From Mesobacillus subterraneus (lineage in GTDB: Bacteria > Bacillota > Bacilli > Bacillales > Cytobacillaceae): a stretch of DNA of 64,000 nucleotides. Positions 44,088-52,958 of the stretch are shown one piece after another; the first letter of the stretch is position 1, and each line of letters opens with the position of its first letter. Position numbers and translations under genes: made by a program. Under the pieces are notes generated by a model. It was not told the origin of the DNA. It searched no databases and worked only from the letters and a program-made list of their open reading frames with translations. Location: positions 3,844,001 through 3,908,000 of the forward strand of contig NZ_CP129019.1 in the NCBI RefSeq assembly GCF_020524355.2, given 5' to 3'.

Positions 44088-44222
44088 CTATCTTAACTTA
44101 GCTAGCTTATTGGTGATTTCCGCAATTTCCTTCTCCACCTCATAGAGATTCTTCTGCATCCGGTCCCTGCGAGCTGTCAGCACTCTAAGCTGTTCTTTAA
44201 GTTCATCTTTTGTTCCGCTCAT
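44088..44222 (-). CDS. Small coiled-coil protein, 44 residues
   Basis: ATG 44222 lies 10 nt after GGAGG, with a terminator just after the stop. The sequence is a continuous amphipathic helix (LKEQLRVLTARRDRMQKNLY, then EVEKEIAEITNKLAKL) with heptad spacing of Leu and Ile. Function unknown. The ribosome site and the terminator together support expression. Confidence 0.55.
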   Translation of the reverse strand: MSGTKDELKEQLRVLTARRDRMQKNLYEVEKEIAEITNKLAKLR

Positions 44223-44503
44223 ACAATTTCGTCCTCCATACTTTAATAAAAACCCTCTTTTATTATGTTCAGTTATGGAGTTCTAAGTATGGAAAAGCCC
44301 TAGTACTTTTATGGAAAAAGTTTCGTACTCAAGACCGAACAACAAAAATCAAATACGAAACCAAAACACCTAACCATTGGATCGTGGCAAATAAGAAAAT
44401 GGATATCATAGGCCAGCTCTGCTTTTGTAAAGTTAACCATCTTTTATGTAACCATAAGAGGATTTATTGCGCCATAAATGGCACATGAAATTACCTTCAT
44501 ATT
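44223..44503. other. Intergenic stretch, no gene seen
   Basis: AT-rich, with short chance frames only. The promoter of the 44-residue ORF should be at its left end. Confidence 0.45.
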
Positions 44504-44545
44504 AAAAAAAGCGATAGTAGCTTCTATACAGATAGCTCTATCGCC
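44504..44545 (-). terminator. Terminator of the AI-2E family gene
   Basis: Minus-strand stem GCGATAG.AGCT/AGCT.CTATCGC with seven T. Confidence 0.88.
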
Positions 44546-44583
44546 CAAAGATTTAGGACAGGATTCTCATGTTAGTTTATGAC

Positions 44584-45687
44584 TCAGATTACGTCTGTGG
44601 TAATCGTTGCTCGTTTCCTGGCTCTTAAAAATCGGACCAGGTTCAATACGATTGTTTTTGTGACGGCGTAGGTTGGGACAGCTAACACCATCCCCAGTAC
44701 GCCGGCCAGATTTCCGGCAGCCAATAAAATAATGATGATCGTTGCCGGATGGGTGTCCAGGGTTTTGCCTAGAATTAGTGGAGACAGCAAATTCCCTTCA
44801 ATTTGCTGCGCCACCAGGATCACCACCACTACCAGCAAAGCCTTTGTCGGGGAATCAAAGAGACCAACCAGCACTGCAGGCGCGCCGCCAATAATCGGCC
44901 CGACATACGGGATAATGTTTGTGAAGGCGACGATTAGCGCGAGGATCAATGCATAGCGCAAATCAATGATTAGATACCCGATAAAAGCCAAAATCCCAAC
45001 AGCGGAAGCGACGGTAACCTGCCCCTGGATATATGCAGCCAGTGTTTCTCCCGTTTCTTTCAGGATTTTAAGCCCTTCCTCCCGATAATCTTTCGGGATG
45101 AACTTTGAAACAGCAAGCGGGAACCTGTGCCCATCCTTGAACATGTAAAACAATAAAAATGGGACGGTAACAAGGATGATCGCGATATTGGTAATAATAC
45201 CTAAAAACCCTTTGAGTCCATTCGTCAGTTTGGTCGGCATCGTGTTTGCATACTCAATGACGCGCTCCTGCACCGTATCAATCATTTCCCGCTGTTCATC
45301 CCTAAAGCTTTTAAACTCAGAAGACTGAACAACATCATAAAAATACTCCGTCGTTTTGTCCGCAAAAACAGGTAAATCATTCGCAAGTTCTGTCGCCTGC
45401 TTGGAAACCGCCGGAACCAAATTCCCGATCGCCAAAACAAGAAGCGCCCCAAACACCACATAAATAATCAATATTGCGAGTACCCGAGGAAGTTTCTTTC
45501 GTTCAAGAAAATCCACCACCGGATTCAGCAGGAAATAGAGGAATCCAGTAATCAGAATCGGAAAGAACACCGTTGAGATGAAGATTCCAATCGGCTCAAA
45601 CATAAATGAAATCTTTGTAGAAACATAAATGATCGTCAATATAAGCAAAATTTGAATCAGCCAAGATTGCAGTTTAGATTTAGTCAA
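44584..45687 (-). CDS. AI-2E family (UPF0118) transporter
   Basis: 367 residues from TTG 45687, after AAGAGG; a longer frame reads from 45798. About eight membrane helices, a central soluble region (about 75-150), and the family signature YVGPIIGGAPAVLVGLFDSP followed by VAQQIEGNLLSPLILGKTLD. Members export small molecules or ions; the true substrate is unknown in this subgroup. It closely follows a GNAT gene on the same strand. Confidence 0.9.
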   Translation of the reverse strand: MTKSKLQSWLIQILLILTIIYVSTKISFMFEPIGIFISTVFFPILITGFLYFLLNPVVDFLERKKLPRVLAILIIYVVFGALLVLAIGNLVPAVSKQATELANDLPVFADKTTEYFYDVVQSSEFKSFRDEQREMIDTVQERVIEYANTMPTKLTNGLKGFLGIITNIAIILVTVPFLLFYMFKDGHRFPLAVSKFIPKDYREEGLKILKETGETLAAYIQGQVTVASAVGILAFIGYLIIDLRYALILALIVAFTNIIPYVGPIIGGAPAVLVGLFDSPTKALLVVVVILVAQQIEGNLLSPLILGKTLDTHPATIIIILLAAGNLAGVLGMVLAVPTYAVTKTIVLNLVRFLRARKRATITTDVI

Positions 45688-45773
45688 AGTAGGTACCTCT
45701 TGCTTTAGTATTTTGGTAAAATTATACCAAAATTTCAAGTTAAAACATATTGTTTTTCTAATCCTGTGTTCAG

Positions 45774-46649
45774 TTATAAGCTTTTTGTAAAAAAACATAA
45801 ATCATGTACATGTTGAAATCCAACTTTCTTATACAGATTTATAGCATTCTGATTACTTGAATTAACACAAAGCGTAATCGATTCGATACTCTCAATCGTA
45901 AAAAGCCATTTTAGTGCAACAGTTAATAGCTCGCGTCCTATTCCCTTTCCTCTCTCACTTTCCTCAACAGCAAAAAACTCAATACTCGCTTCTCCATATT
46001 CAGGTTGAGCTTCAACATAAATATAGCCGCTTAGATGACCGTTTTTAACAATTATAAAAACCTTCCTATCCTCATTCAGTCGGGCAATAATTTGTTGCCC
46101 ATTGTAATAAGTATCAGGAAAAGATTGATCATGCAGCTGTTTCATTTCTTTAAAATACTCTTCCTTTAATTCTAAAATAGGGACCTCATCTAATTCAGCC
46201 GTTCTATTTCGGTTGAAATTCAATATGGTTTGGTCACTATGTCTGGTAAATGAAAAGTCGTTAGCAAGTTGAAGGACTTGTTTGTTTTTGCTATTAGGAA
46301 ATAAACTAATCGAGTTTATTTCTTCGGGAAGTAATTCAATCATTCTATTCCAAAGGGGATTAACAATATCCCGCCTATCACACTTAACAAATGGACCCCA
46401 AACTTCCGCACTATTGCTTTCTAGATCTGCATCAAAACCTAATACACCAATAAGTCTACCTTCCTCATAGACAGTCAAGAAGCAGTGATCACAGGGGATA
46501 TCCGAAATATCCTCCCTTAATGAATAAGCAATCTCCTTAGGATCCTTGCCACAATAACCAATATGCGATTCTTCAACACTATTAATTTCCGAAATGAACT
46601 TAGCAACAATATCGACTTCATCATTTTTCATAAATTCAATTTGCACCAT
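45774..46649 (-). CDS. Tandem GNAT acetyltransferase
   Basis: 291 residues from ATG 46649, 8 nt after GGGAG. Two GNAT-like halves: a degenerate N-terminal one (CFLTVYEEGRLIGVLGFDAD) and a C-terminal one with the acetyl-CoA loop EESERGKGIGRELLTVALKW and the usual end NQNAINLYKKVGF. Only the second half looks catalytic. Substrate unknown. Its base composition is more AT-rich than that of the AI-2E gene next to it. Confidence 0.85.
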   Translation of the reverse strand: MVQIEFMKNDEVDIVAKFISEINSVEESHIGYCGKDPKEIAYSLREDISDIPCDHCFLTVYEEGRLIGVLGFDADLESNSAEVWGPFVKCDRRDIVNPLWNRMIELLPEEINSISLFPNSKNKQVLQLANDFSFTRHSDQTILNFNRNRTAELDEVPILELKEEYFKEMKQLHDQSFPDTYYNGQQIIARLNEDRKVFIIVKNGHLSGYIYVEAQPEYGEASIEFFAVEESERGKGIGRELLTVALKWLFTIESIESITLCVNSSNQNAINLYKKVGFQHVHDLCFFTKSL

Positions 46650-46918
46650 AGAGTAAACTCCCATATTAAAAGACTTTTCTGATAAAAACATCATAACAAA
46701 AAGTCCAGCAATATATATCATCCAGTGCTTGATACTCTACAAATAACAGAAAGGATACAAATCTTATTAATGAAAATGGTATGCAAACTGAAAACAGTTC
46801 TAACACGCTATTTTTCTAATTACTTGTACTTTCAGTTTAAAAAAATAAATTCATTTTTATACAGCTTAAGCACCCAATAGAATTCCTGTAGAGAGCTAAT
46901 TCTCAACTTTGAAAAAAA
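46650..46918. other. AT-rich spacer upstream of the IS110 element
   Basis: No gene. The left end of the insertion element probably lies here or in the next 60 bases, but no sharp boundary or target duplication was found. Confidence 0.4.
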
Positions 46919-46984
46919 TAAGGTTCCTCAGTAAGATATGAGTATAGACACCACTCTAACTCAAAACCCTAGGAGGAACCCTTA
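46919..46984 (+). promoter_or_regulatory. Hairpin that can hide the transposase ribosome site
   Basis: TAAGGTTCCTC at 46919 pairs with GAGGAACCCTTA at 46973-46984 with one bulge. The second arm contains the ribosome site AGGAGG, so translation from read-through transcripts would be blocked. Confidence 0.55.
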
Positions 46985-46986
46985 CT

Positions 46987-48259
46987 ATGAAGTTTAAAAT
47001 GCAGGACAAACAAAATCAACTAATAGAAAGAATTTCAGATAGCCACCTTGTGGTTGGTGTGGATATTGCACAAGAATTACACGTAGCTAGAGCTGTGAAT
47101 TTCCGTGGAATAATAGTCGGAGATCCAATTACATTTGAAAATAATGAAGAAGGTTTTGCTAAATTACTAGAGTGGATAAACCAGTTAAAAACCTTAAGAG
47201 GATTTGCTTCCACTATCGTTGGTATGGAACCTACAGGACATTACTGGATTAACCTTTCAAAATGGCTTTATGACCAAGACATTGAAGCAGTAACTGTTAA
47301 CCCTCATCTCGTCAAAAAGAATAAAGAAAACCGTGATAATAGCCGATCGAAAAGTGATAAAAAAGATGCTCTCGTCATCGCTGATATGGTCAAGAATGGT
47401 TATTATTCCTTTATTCATCATAGTTCTGAGACCTTTGAAAAACTAAGAGTTTTAATGTCTAACCGTGATATGACGGTTAAGAGACTTGTTAGTGCCATCA
47501 ATCAAATCAACCGTTGGGTCGATATTGTTTTTCCAGAACTTCGACAGGTATTCAAAGATGTTAAAGGCAAAGGAGCTATGGCGACTCTTCGCCTATTCCC
47601 GACACCACTTGAACTTCGCTCAATGAAAGCAGTTGATATCGTTGAAGGCTGGAAATCCCAAATGAAAAGACAACCTGGGATAAAAAAAGCACAAGCGTTA
47701 ATTGAATTAGCTGTGCATTCAGTCGGCACTCGACAAGCACTCGATGCTTATAAACTACACTTGGAACAGTTAATTGAAGAGTTTGATTTAGCCACTGTGC
47801 AACTTGAACGAGTTGAACAAGAAGTCACTTCCCTACTTAAACAAATTCCTTTCGCAAGAAAGTTGCTTGCCATCAAAGGAATTAGTGAAATTGCAATTGC
47901 AGGCATTCTTGGAATCAGGTGACCTCAGTGGTTTTGCGCATGGTAATTCTCTATTGCGCCATGCTGGATTACATCTTTCAGAGGCCAGTTCAGGTAAATG
48001 GAAAGGACAAATTGTCCTTTCTAAGCGTGGCAGATCTCGTTTACGGCGGTTTTTGTATTTAGCGACAATGAGTCTTGTCATGAACAACCCTGATTTTAAA
48101 GAGCTGCACGCCAATAATGTTAATGTGAAGAAGATGAAGAAAATGAAATCAATAATGAAATTAATCCATAAACTCGCCAGAGTATTAGTAGGAATGGCCA
48201 GAAAGAATGATTCTTATCGTTCCGAGAAGATCCAATCGATTTCACCAATAGCTGCCTAA
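46987..48259 (+). pseudogene. IS110-family transposase, inactivated by a frameshift
   Basis: About 420 residues if repaired. The N-terminal DEDD nuclease domain is clear: VGVDIAQ (Asp26), VGMEPTGHY (Glu81) and KSDKKDALVIAD (Asp124 and 127). The C-terminal Transposase_20 part (SGDLSGFAHGNSLLRHAGLH, then SSGKWKGQIVLSKRGRSRLR) carries the catalytic Ser region. The first frame ends at TGA 47920-47922; the second frame takes over at the same point. Loss of two bases from GGAGAATCA at about 47910 would explain it and is typical of an inactive copy. IS110 enzymes recombine DNA guided by a structured bridge RNA from the element's noncoding end. Confidence 0.9.
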
Positions 48260-48302
48260 CGTTTAGTTGATAATTAAAGAAACACTTTAGATTTAATACC
48301 TT

Positions 48303-48633
48303 TCGAATACTGACTTATTCGCAGGACTCAAAGAAAGTACGAGTACCGGATTTATTGAACAAAAGGGCTCCGACCCGTTCCTATAGAAAGACCTACTCTA
48401 CCACTTGGATGTGTAACGAAGGAATGAGAGGGCATTTGACCCGTTGAGACATGGGAGTGAAAACCTCCAAGGGTAGCGTGGAGAAAACGTGCATTATATG
48501 GAAATCATTGGATTTAGCATTAAATCCTTTATTAAAGTACGCCTTCTTGTAGCCATAATGTTCAAACTCATTCAATCAATCCCCTACTATTCTTTCAAGT
48601 GATTTGAAATCCTGCGAATAAGTGAGTATTCGA
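48303..48633 (+). ncRNA. Inverted-repeat-bounded noncoding region after the transposase, candidate IS110 bridge RNA
   Basis: 24-bp inverted repeats (48303-48326 and 48610-48633, one mismatch, core CTTATTCGCAGGA) enclose 283 bp. Inside, CTACC.CTTGGA (48398-48409) pairs with TCCAAGGGTAG (48466-48476) around a further folded loop, and GACCCGTT occurs twice (48372, 48439). IS1111-like members of IS110 carry their guide RNA downstream of the gene, which fits. A small independent inverted-repeat element is the alternative. Confidence 0.4.
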
Positions 48634-48639
48634 GAGATA

Positions 48640-48905
48640 ATCGTATCTAACTGAGGGAGTTCAATAAGCGGTCCGTGGTTATTCAAGAATACTTTTTTCT
48701 GCCACGCACAGCCCGGTCACGGATAAGGGAAGCAGCAGCGAGTTGATTAATAAGCGGAGCACCATTTAATCGGAAATTCTCCGCTTATTTCCACCCAACC
48801 GAGCCATATTCTTTACTCTAACCGGAGAATCTCCGGTTATTTTGAGTCTTGTTGGGAACTCAAATTTGCCTTCACTAAACTGCCTCGTTAATGCGGTAAG
48901 GATAT
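48640..48905. other. Intergenic region with two strong hairpins
   Basis: AATAAGCGGAG/CTCCGCTTATT (about 48749-48793) and AACCGGAGA/TCTCCGGTT (about 48818-48837) can form. Either may end transcripts of the gene at 48906. No gene seen. Confidence 0.5.
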
Positions 48906-49295
48906 TTATCTTTTGTCGATTTCATTTAGCTCAATATCCTTTTGGGGGACTTTTTTAAACCTAATTATTTTGTCGTAAGCAACATTGGTTTCGTCTGATG
49001 CTATGTCAATAATGGCATTAACAACATAATTTCCATTCTGCTCAGTTAGTGTTAAATCCGTATTCATATATTCATTAGTCTTATGTTCAGCTTTATATAA
49101 TACATAAGTAAACTTTTCATCATTGTAAATAGTGAATTTATCATCAGGATTTTTTTGTAAATCTTTTCGGATCGCTATCGGAAGTTGACTCTTACTCAAA
49201 CTTGTATATTCTATACTATTTTCCTTAACTTTAAAAACTGCAATTGTTACTATTAAAATTAAACTCACAGGTAAGAGTACAAGTATCTTTTTCAA
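48906..49295 (-). CDS. Small exported protein, unknown
   Basis: 129 residues from TTG 49295, 8 nt after AAGGAG. An N-terminal signal or anchor (KKILVLLPVSLILIVTIAVF) is followed by a PepSY-like small alpha/beta domain (LSKSQLPIAIRKDLQKNPDD, then FTYVLYKAEHKTNEY). No family recognised with certainty. The region is AT-rich. Confidence 0.65.
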   Translation of the reverse strand: MKKILVLLPVSLILIVTIAVFKVKENSIEYTSLSKSQLPIAIRKDLQKNPDDKFTIYNDEKFTYVLYKAEHKTNEYMNTDLTLTEQNGNYVVNAIIDIASDETNVAYDKIIRFKKVPQKDIELNEIDKR

Positions 49296-49372
49296 TATAA
49301 GAACTCCTTATAAAGTTTTATTTAAAAGTTATAACTCTTCCAAAAGGAGCTATTTCCTTCTTCAACACACTC

Positions 49373-49410
49373 AAAAAGTGCGTTAATCCTTCCAAGATCA
49401 ACGCACCCAA
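49373..49410 (-). terminator. Terminator of the 68-residue membrane protein gene
   Basis: Minus-strand stem GTGCGTT/AACGCAC with inner GATC../..GGATT pairs and TTTTTGAG tail. Confidence 0.75.
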
Positions 49411-49471
49411 AAGGAGATCCCTAAACTTAAAACGTAATGTATTGAACGCATTTTTTGAAAAGAATTAAATA

Positions 49472-49678
49472 TTACTCTTTATGGTATTCCTTTTTTTCCA
49501 TTTGTTTCACTCTATGCAATATCTGAAATAGTATTGTCGTGGTAAAAGAAAATTGAAAAATAAACAAAAGTAAATAAATGAATTCAATATTATCTCCACC
49601 AATAATAGATCCAATTCCATATACTAAAACAATATTCCCGATGAAGGTTATGATGAAAACAAACAACCAATTATCCAT
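49472..49678 (-). CDS. Small two-span membrane protein, unknown
   Basis: 68 residues, ATG 8 nt after AAAGGGG. Two helices (WLFVFIITFIGNIVLVYGIG and FIYLLLFIFQFSFTTTILFQ) and a basic C-terminal tail (RVKQMEKKEYHKE) that should face the cytoplasm. Function unknown. It has its own terminator. Confidence 0.65.
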   Translation of the reverse strand: MDNWLFVFIITFIGNIVLVYGIGSIIGGDNIEFIYLLLFIFQFSFTTTILFQILHRVKQMEKKEYHKE

Positions 49679-49785
49679 TATCTTATCCCCTTTTAACTGA
49701 ACTTTCTCATAGTTATGTTATTAGATAAACAATAGAATATCCTTATTCCGCCTACCTGCTTCGTTAGCATAATATAGAATTCAAC

Positions 49786-49816
49786 AAAAGGCCGTTAATC
49801 CTGCTGGATCAACGTA
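49786..49816 (-). terminator. Terminator of the nuclease gene
   Basis: Minus-strand stem CGTTGATCC/GGATTAACG with GCCTTTTG tail, about 140 nt after the stop. Confidence 0.7.
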
Positions 49817-49954
49817 TCTGTTAGTGAAGGATAATTATACCTTCATCATATAAAATTATTGTTTCTGTAAAGACACTCATTCGCAATTTGTTATTAATCG
49901 TCCAATGAGAAAATGTTCTTTCGTTCATTTATTTTGCCTCAATGCTCTAGGGGC

Positions 49955-50899
49955 TTACTCACCAACCATACCGTCGTTATCGCGATCGTCCATATAGGGG
50001 TATAACCAATGATCGCTCGTGATCGGCATACTGAAACCTGCATCTTTTGCTTCTTTTATCGTTACCTGTCCATTGCCGTTTGTATCAACACTAGAAATAT
50101 CACCGTTTGTGTTTGAATCCGTTGAATCGGAAGGCTCACTGCCTGTTGAATCGATTGATTCGTTTATTGCATCAGGGTTCGCATTGTCAAATGTATCAAC
50201 GATTTCGTTACCCATCAAAGTATAGGTATACTGATATCTTGAAGGAATCTGCGTTTTCGTATTGGGATAGGTGATAATTGCTTCAAAATTAGTGGCTCCG
50301 CCTGCGCTGCGGATCACTTCTTCCATATAAGCTTGATCACCATGTCGGTTGAGTGCACTATCTTGTGGGGTTATATTATAAGCATTCGATACTCCTCCGA
50401 GAGAATCAGCAATAACATGCCCTTCATCTAAAACGTCACTTACGACACCGGGAACCTTTGCTTCATCAGAGTAGTACCTGCCAGAAGATAATACAGGTTC
50501 ATTACGATCATCTTGTAAAATGATTTCTTCAGCAATGACACGTACTAGCTGTCCGTATTCGTTCGTAAATGCCCAATATTCACGGTCCCCATAACCAATG
50601 TCAACGACGACGTTAGGTTCACGATATCCAGACAAATCACCGCCATCAACTTCAATTAGTTTGTATCCTGAAAACAGTTCATCATTGGATTGGCCTGGTG
50701 TTTCCTCTACTTCTCGCTCCTCATCCATCGTAGTAACAGTTTCTTCTTTTTCACTATTTTCATTTGTATTAACCTTGGTTACTTCTTCTTCTTTTGAACC
50801 TGTTTCTTCATCTATAATGGATGCATCTTCTACGGTCGTACAAGCAACCATAAACATGATTGTTAAAAGGAAGATTAAATAGTTCATTTTCTTTTTCAT
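49955..50899 (-). CDS. Surface lipoprotein nuclease with Ca-binding C-terminus
   Basis: 314 residues. Lipobox MVAC at 17-20, an acidic low-complexity linker to about 70, then a DNA/RNA non-specific endonuclease domain whose core reads EGHVIADSLGGVSNAYNITP with His161 as likely catalytic base and PQDSALNRHG downstream. After a Ser/Asp-rich spacer come an EF-hand-like loop (DTNGNGQVTIKEAKDAGF) and a terminal DRDNDGMVGE that matches the Excalibur motif except that Cys is replaced by Val-Gly. It should degrade nucleic acids at the cell surface, perhaps for DNA uptake or nutrition. No immunity gene is adjacent, so a toxin role is not supported. Confidence 0.85.
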   Translation of the reverse strand: MKKKMNYLIFLLTIMFMVACTTVEDASIIDEETGSKEEEVTKVNTNENSEKEETVTTMDEEREVEETPGQSNDELFSGYKLIEVDGGDLSGYREPNVVVDIGYGDREYWAFTNEYGQLVRVIAEEIILQDDRNEPVLSSGRYYSDEAKVPGVVSDVLDEGHVIADSLGGVSNAYNITPQDSALNRHGDQAYMEEVIRSAGGATNFEAIITYPNTKTQIPSRYQYTYTLMGNEIVDTFDNANPDAINESIDSTGSEPSDSTDSNTNGDISSVDTNGNGQVTIKEAKDAGFSMPITSDHWLYPYMDDRDNDGMVGE

Positions 50900-51004
50900 G
50901 TTAAAACTCTCCTAAAATAGTTTGATATTATTCTCTACTTCCATAAGACTCAAATCTACATATATCCATTCAGTCATTCAGCCTAGGAATTGTTAAGGGA
51001 CTAC

Positions 51005-51040
51005 AAAAAATAAATCCCATCTCATTAGTTGAGAAGGGAT
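51005..51040 (-). terminator. Terminator of the 51174 gene
   Basis: Minus-strand hairpin ATCCCT.TCTCA/TGAGA.GGGAT with TTTATTTTTT tail. Confidence 0.7.
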
Positions 51041-51173
51041 GATTCATCATAATTCAATACATCAAAAGGTCTACTAATAGATCATACACAAACAAAATTA
51101 TCATTATCTCTATCCATTTTTATCTTGATAGGCTGGACGATTAGAAGGCATCTACCGTGATTAAGTGTTTAAA

Positions 51174-51362
51174 TTATCCTTGAGGGGGATTGCCTTCACT
51201 TCCTCCACTATGTGGAGTATTATAATACTGATTTTTCATTGTATCAGATTCAATACCGTGGTTATGGACTGGCTCTGGGGGTACAGCCCCATTTTTCTTT
51301 TCCAATATCAATGCAATAATGATCAAAACAATTAACGGCGCACCAATTATCAACCAAATCAT
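51174..51362 (-). CDS. Single-span membrane protein, unknown
   Basis: 62 residues from ATG 51362, 8 nt after GAGG. One N-terminal helix (WLIIGAPLIVLIIIALILE) and a hydrophilic, Pro/Gly/His-rich tail (VPPEPVHNHGIES). Upstream GTG and ATG codons in frame overlap the ribosome site. Function unknown. Confidence 0.6.
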   Translation of the reverse strand: MIWLIIGAPLIVLIIIALILEKKNGAVPPEPVHNHGIESDTMKNQYYNTPHSGGSEGNPPQG

Positions 51363-51665
51363 CTTCATCACCTCAATTAAAGCATAAAGAAAATGGGTTT
51401 AATAGTAAATGAGTTTTTCACACTATTTATCTCAATAATCCAAAAAACAGGTGACACACAGTCTATAAGACGCCCTTTTTTGGATAGCCAAGACGCTGTA
51501 ATAAACATGTCTGAATGGTTTTAATAGTCTACACTTTTTCCTGAATTTCATTTTATATATATGCGTAAGCCAATTGGATTTGCATCACACCACTTTCTTT
51601 CCTCTATAATAAAAAATAAAAACCAACTGCTGGTACATAATACTTTAAAACCGAAGGAGTCATTT

Positions 51666-52316
51666 ATGACAATCATAAATAAATTAAATCTGACTAAATA
51701 TAGGAATTTGGCTGTACTCAACCAACCGGATGATTATAGGCTTTTCGATGGTTATCAGGAGGAAATTTATGGAGACCATGACGCGATTTTCATTTTTGTT
51801 GAAAGTATTGAAGAAATGACGGAACACACAAATCGCATCATTAGTGGGCACCATTTGCAAGAAAAAGGGTATGTATTTTTTGCTTACCCGAAAAAAGGCA
51901 ACAAACGATATAATACCTATGTTCATAGAGATGAGATCTTCCCTGCGTTGAAGGTTGGCGAAGACGGATATGTAGAAAAAAGTGATATCAAATTTTCAAG
52001 AATGGTCAGTATGGATGATGTGTTTACTGTCGTCGGATTAAAGCGTGAAAAAAAGCCAGCCAAAAAGTCTTCAGCTGCAAGTCAATGTGTGGCTGATTAT
52101 GAGTCCCATGTTCTTGATGTTGAAAAACTACTTGCGGATCATCCAAATGAACTCAATTTTTATAAAGAGCTGACACCAGGCTATCAAAAAGATTGGGCAC
52201 GGTATATTTTTTCAGCCAAACAGCAAGTAACGCGTGAAAAACGTCAGGCACAAATGATCGAAATCTTATCACAGGGGTATAAATCGTTTGATCTCTTTCG
52301 CCAGAAAAAGAAATAG
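51666..52316 (+). CDS. YdeI/OmpD-associated family protein
   Basis: 216 residues from ATG 51666, 7 nt after GAAGGAG; the frame runs 35 codons further upstream without a ribosome site. The first 130 residues are an alpha/beta domain (IFIFVESIEEMTEHTNRIIS); the C-terminal third is the bacteriocin-protection YdeI/OmpD-associated domain (FYKELTPGYQKDWARYIFSA, then KRQAQMIEILSQG). Function in Bacillus is unknown. Confidence 0.85.
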   Translation: MTIINKLNLTKYRNLAVLNQPDDYRLFDGYQEEIYGDHDAIFIFVESIEEMTEHTNRIISGHHLQEKGYVFFAYPKKGNKRYNTYVHRDEIFPALKVGEDGYVEKSDIKFSRMVSMDDVFTVVGLKREKKPAKKSSAASQCVADYESHVLDVEKLLADHPNELNFYKELTPGYQKDWARYIFSAKQQVTREKRQAQMIEILSQGYKSFDLFRQKKK

Positions 52317-52328
52317 ATCCTGTAAAGG

Positions 52329-52363
52329 AAAGGGCGGCTCACATATAGTCAGTCGCCCTTTTC
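52329..52363 (+). terminator. Terminator of the YdeI-type gene
   Basis: Stem AAAGGGCG/CGCCCTTTT with an inner GCT/AGT loop and TTCT tail. The convergent yceI-type gene ends 10 nt later. Confidence 0.8.
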
Positions 52364-52372
52364 TCAATAAAT

Positions 52373-52900
52373 TTAAGCTGCTGGATTCACTTCTAGTTCA
52401 ACCTTGATCTTAATGTCTTTACCGACAAGAACGCCGCCTGTTTCTAGTGTGGCATTCCATGTAAGACCGAATTCTTCGCGGTTCACTTTTGCTTCAGCTT
52501 CGAAACCGTACACTTCGACGCCCCATGGGTTTGTGCCTTTGCCGCCGTATTCCACGTCGAATGTGACTGGTTTTGTTACGTCCTTGATTGTCAGATCGCC
52601 AGTTACTTTGTAATCATCGCCATCGCGAGTGATGCTTGTGGATTTGAAATCGATTGTTGGATAGTTCTCCACATCAAAAAAGTCGGCTGATTTCAAATGA
52701 TTTTCGCGATCTTCGTTACGTGTGTCGATGCTTGCTACGTCAATTTTGAATGCGATGGAAGCTGTTGTTAAATCCGTAAGGTCTGCTGCTTCGACATCAG
52801 CTGTATATGAACCAAATTGTCCCTTTACCTTTGAAACCATCATGTGTTTCACTTCAAATCCTACTGCTGAGTGCGCCTGGTCTACTGCAAATTTAGCCAT
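52373..52900 (-). CDS. YceI-family lipocalin-like protein
   Basis: 175 residues from ATG 52900, after CAGGGG; a longer frame from 52951 runs through the operator region and is rejected. The family pattern is clear: FAVDQAHSAVGFEVKHMMVS, ENHLKSADFFDVENYPTIDF, then GDLTIKDVTKPVTFDVEYGG. The fold binds isoprenoid or fatty chains. No signal peptide, so cytoplasmic. Two nested palindromes resembling MhqR-type boxes lie just upstream, which suggests induction by quinones or related electrophiles. Confidence 0.92.
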   Translation of the reverse strand: MAKFAVDQAHSAVGFEVKHMMVSKVKGQFGSYTADVEAADLTDLTTASIAFKIDVASIDTRNEDRENHLKSADFFDVENYPTIDFKSTSITRDGDDYKVTGDLTIKDVTKPVTFDVEYGGKGTNPWGVEVYGFEAEAKVNREEFGLTWNATLETGGVLVGKDIKIKVELEVNPAA

Positions 52901-52924
52901 TCTAAAATCCCCCTGTTTTGTTAT

Positions 52925-52942
52925 TATCTCGAATTCGAGATA
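52925..52942. promoter_or_regulatory. 18-bp palindrome, MhqR-like operator
   Basis: TATCTCGAATTCGAGATA, perfect, 24 nt upstream of the yceI-type start. It matches what I remember of the MhqR (MarR-family) box of Bacillus. Confidence 0.7.
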
Positions 52943-52958
52943 TAAGTCCAAAAATAAA

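Noticed and set aside
44210..44488. 92-codon plus-strand frame
   Set aside because: Starts inside the opposite small ORF's upstream region with no ribosome site; composition is that of AT-rich noncoding DNA.
48393..48575. 60-codon minus-strand frame in the IS110 tail
   Set aside because: It overlaps the structured region and has no ribosome site; RNA structure is the better explanation.
49955..50899. Nuclease as a polymorphic toxin
   Set aside because: No toxin-delivery domain and no adjacent immunity gene; the lipobox and calcium-binding end fit a surface nuclease better.
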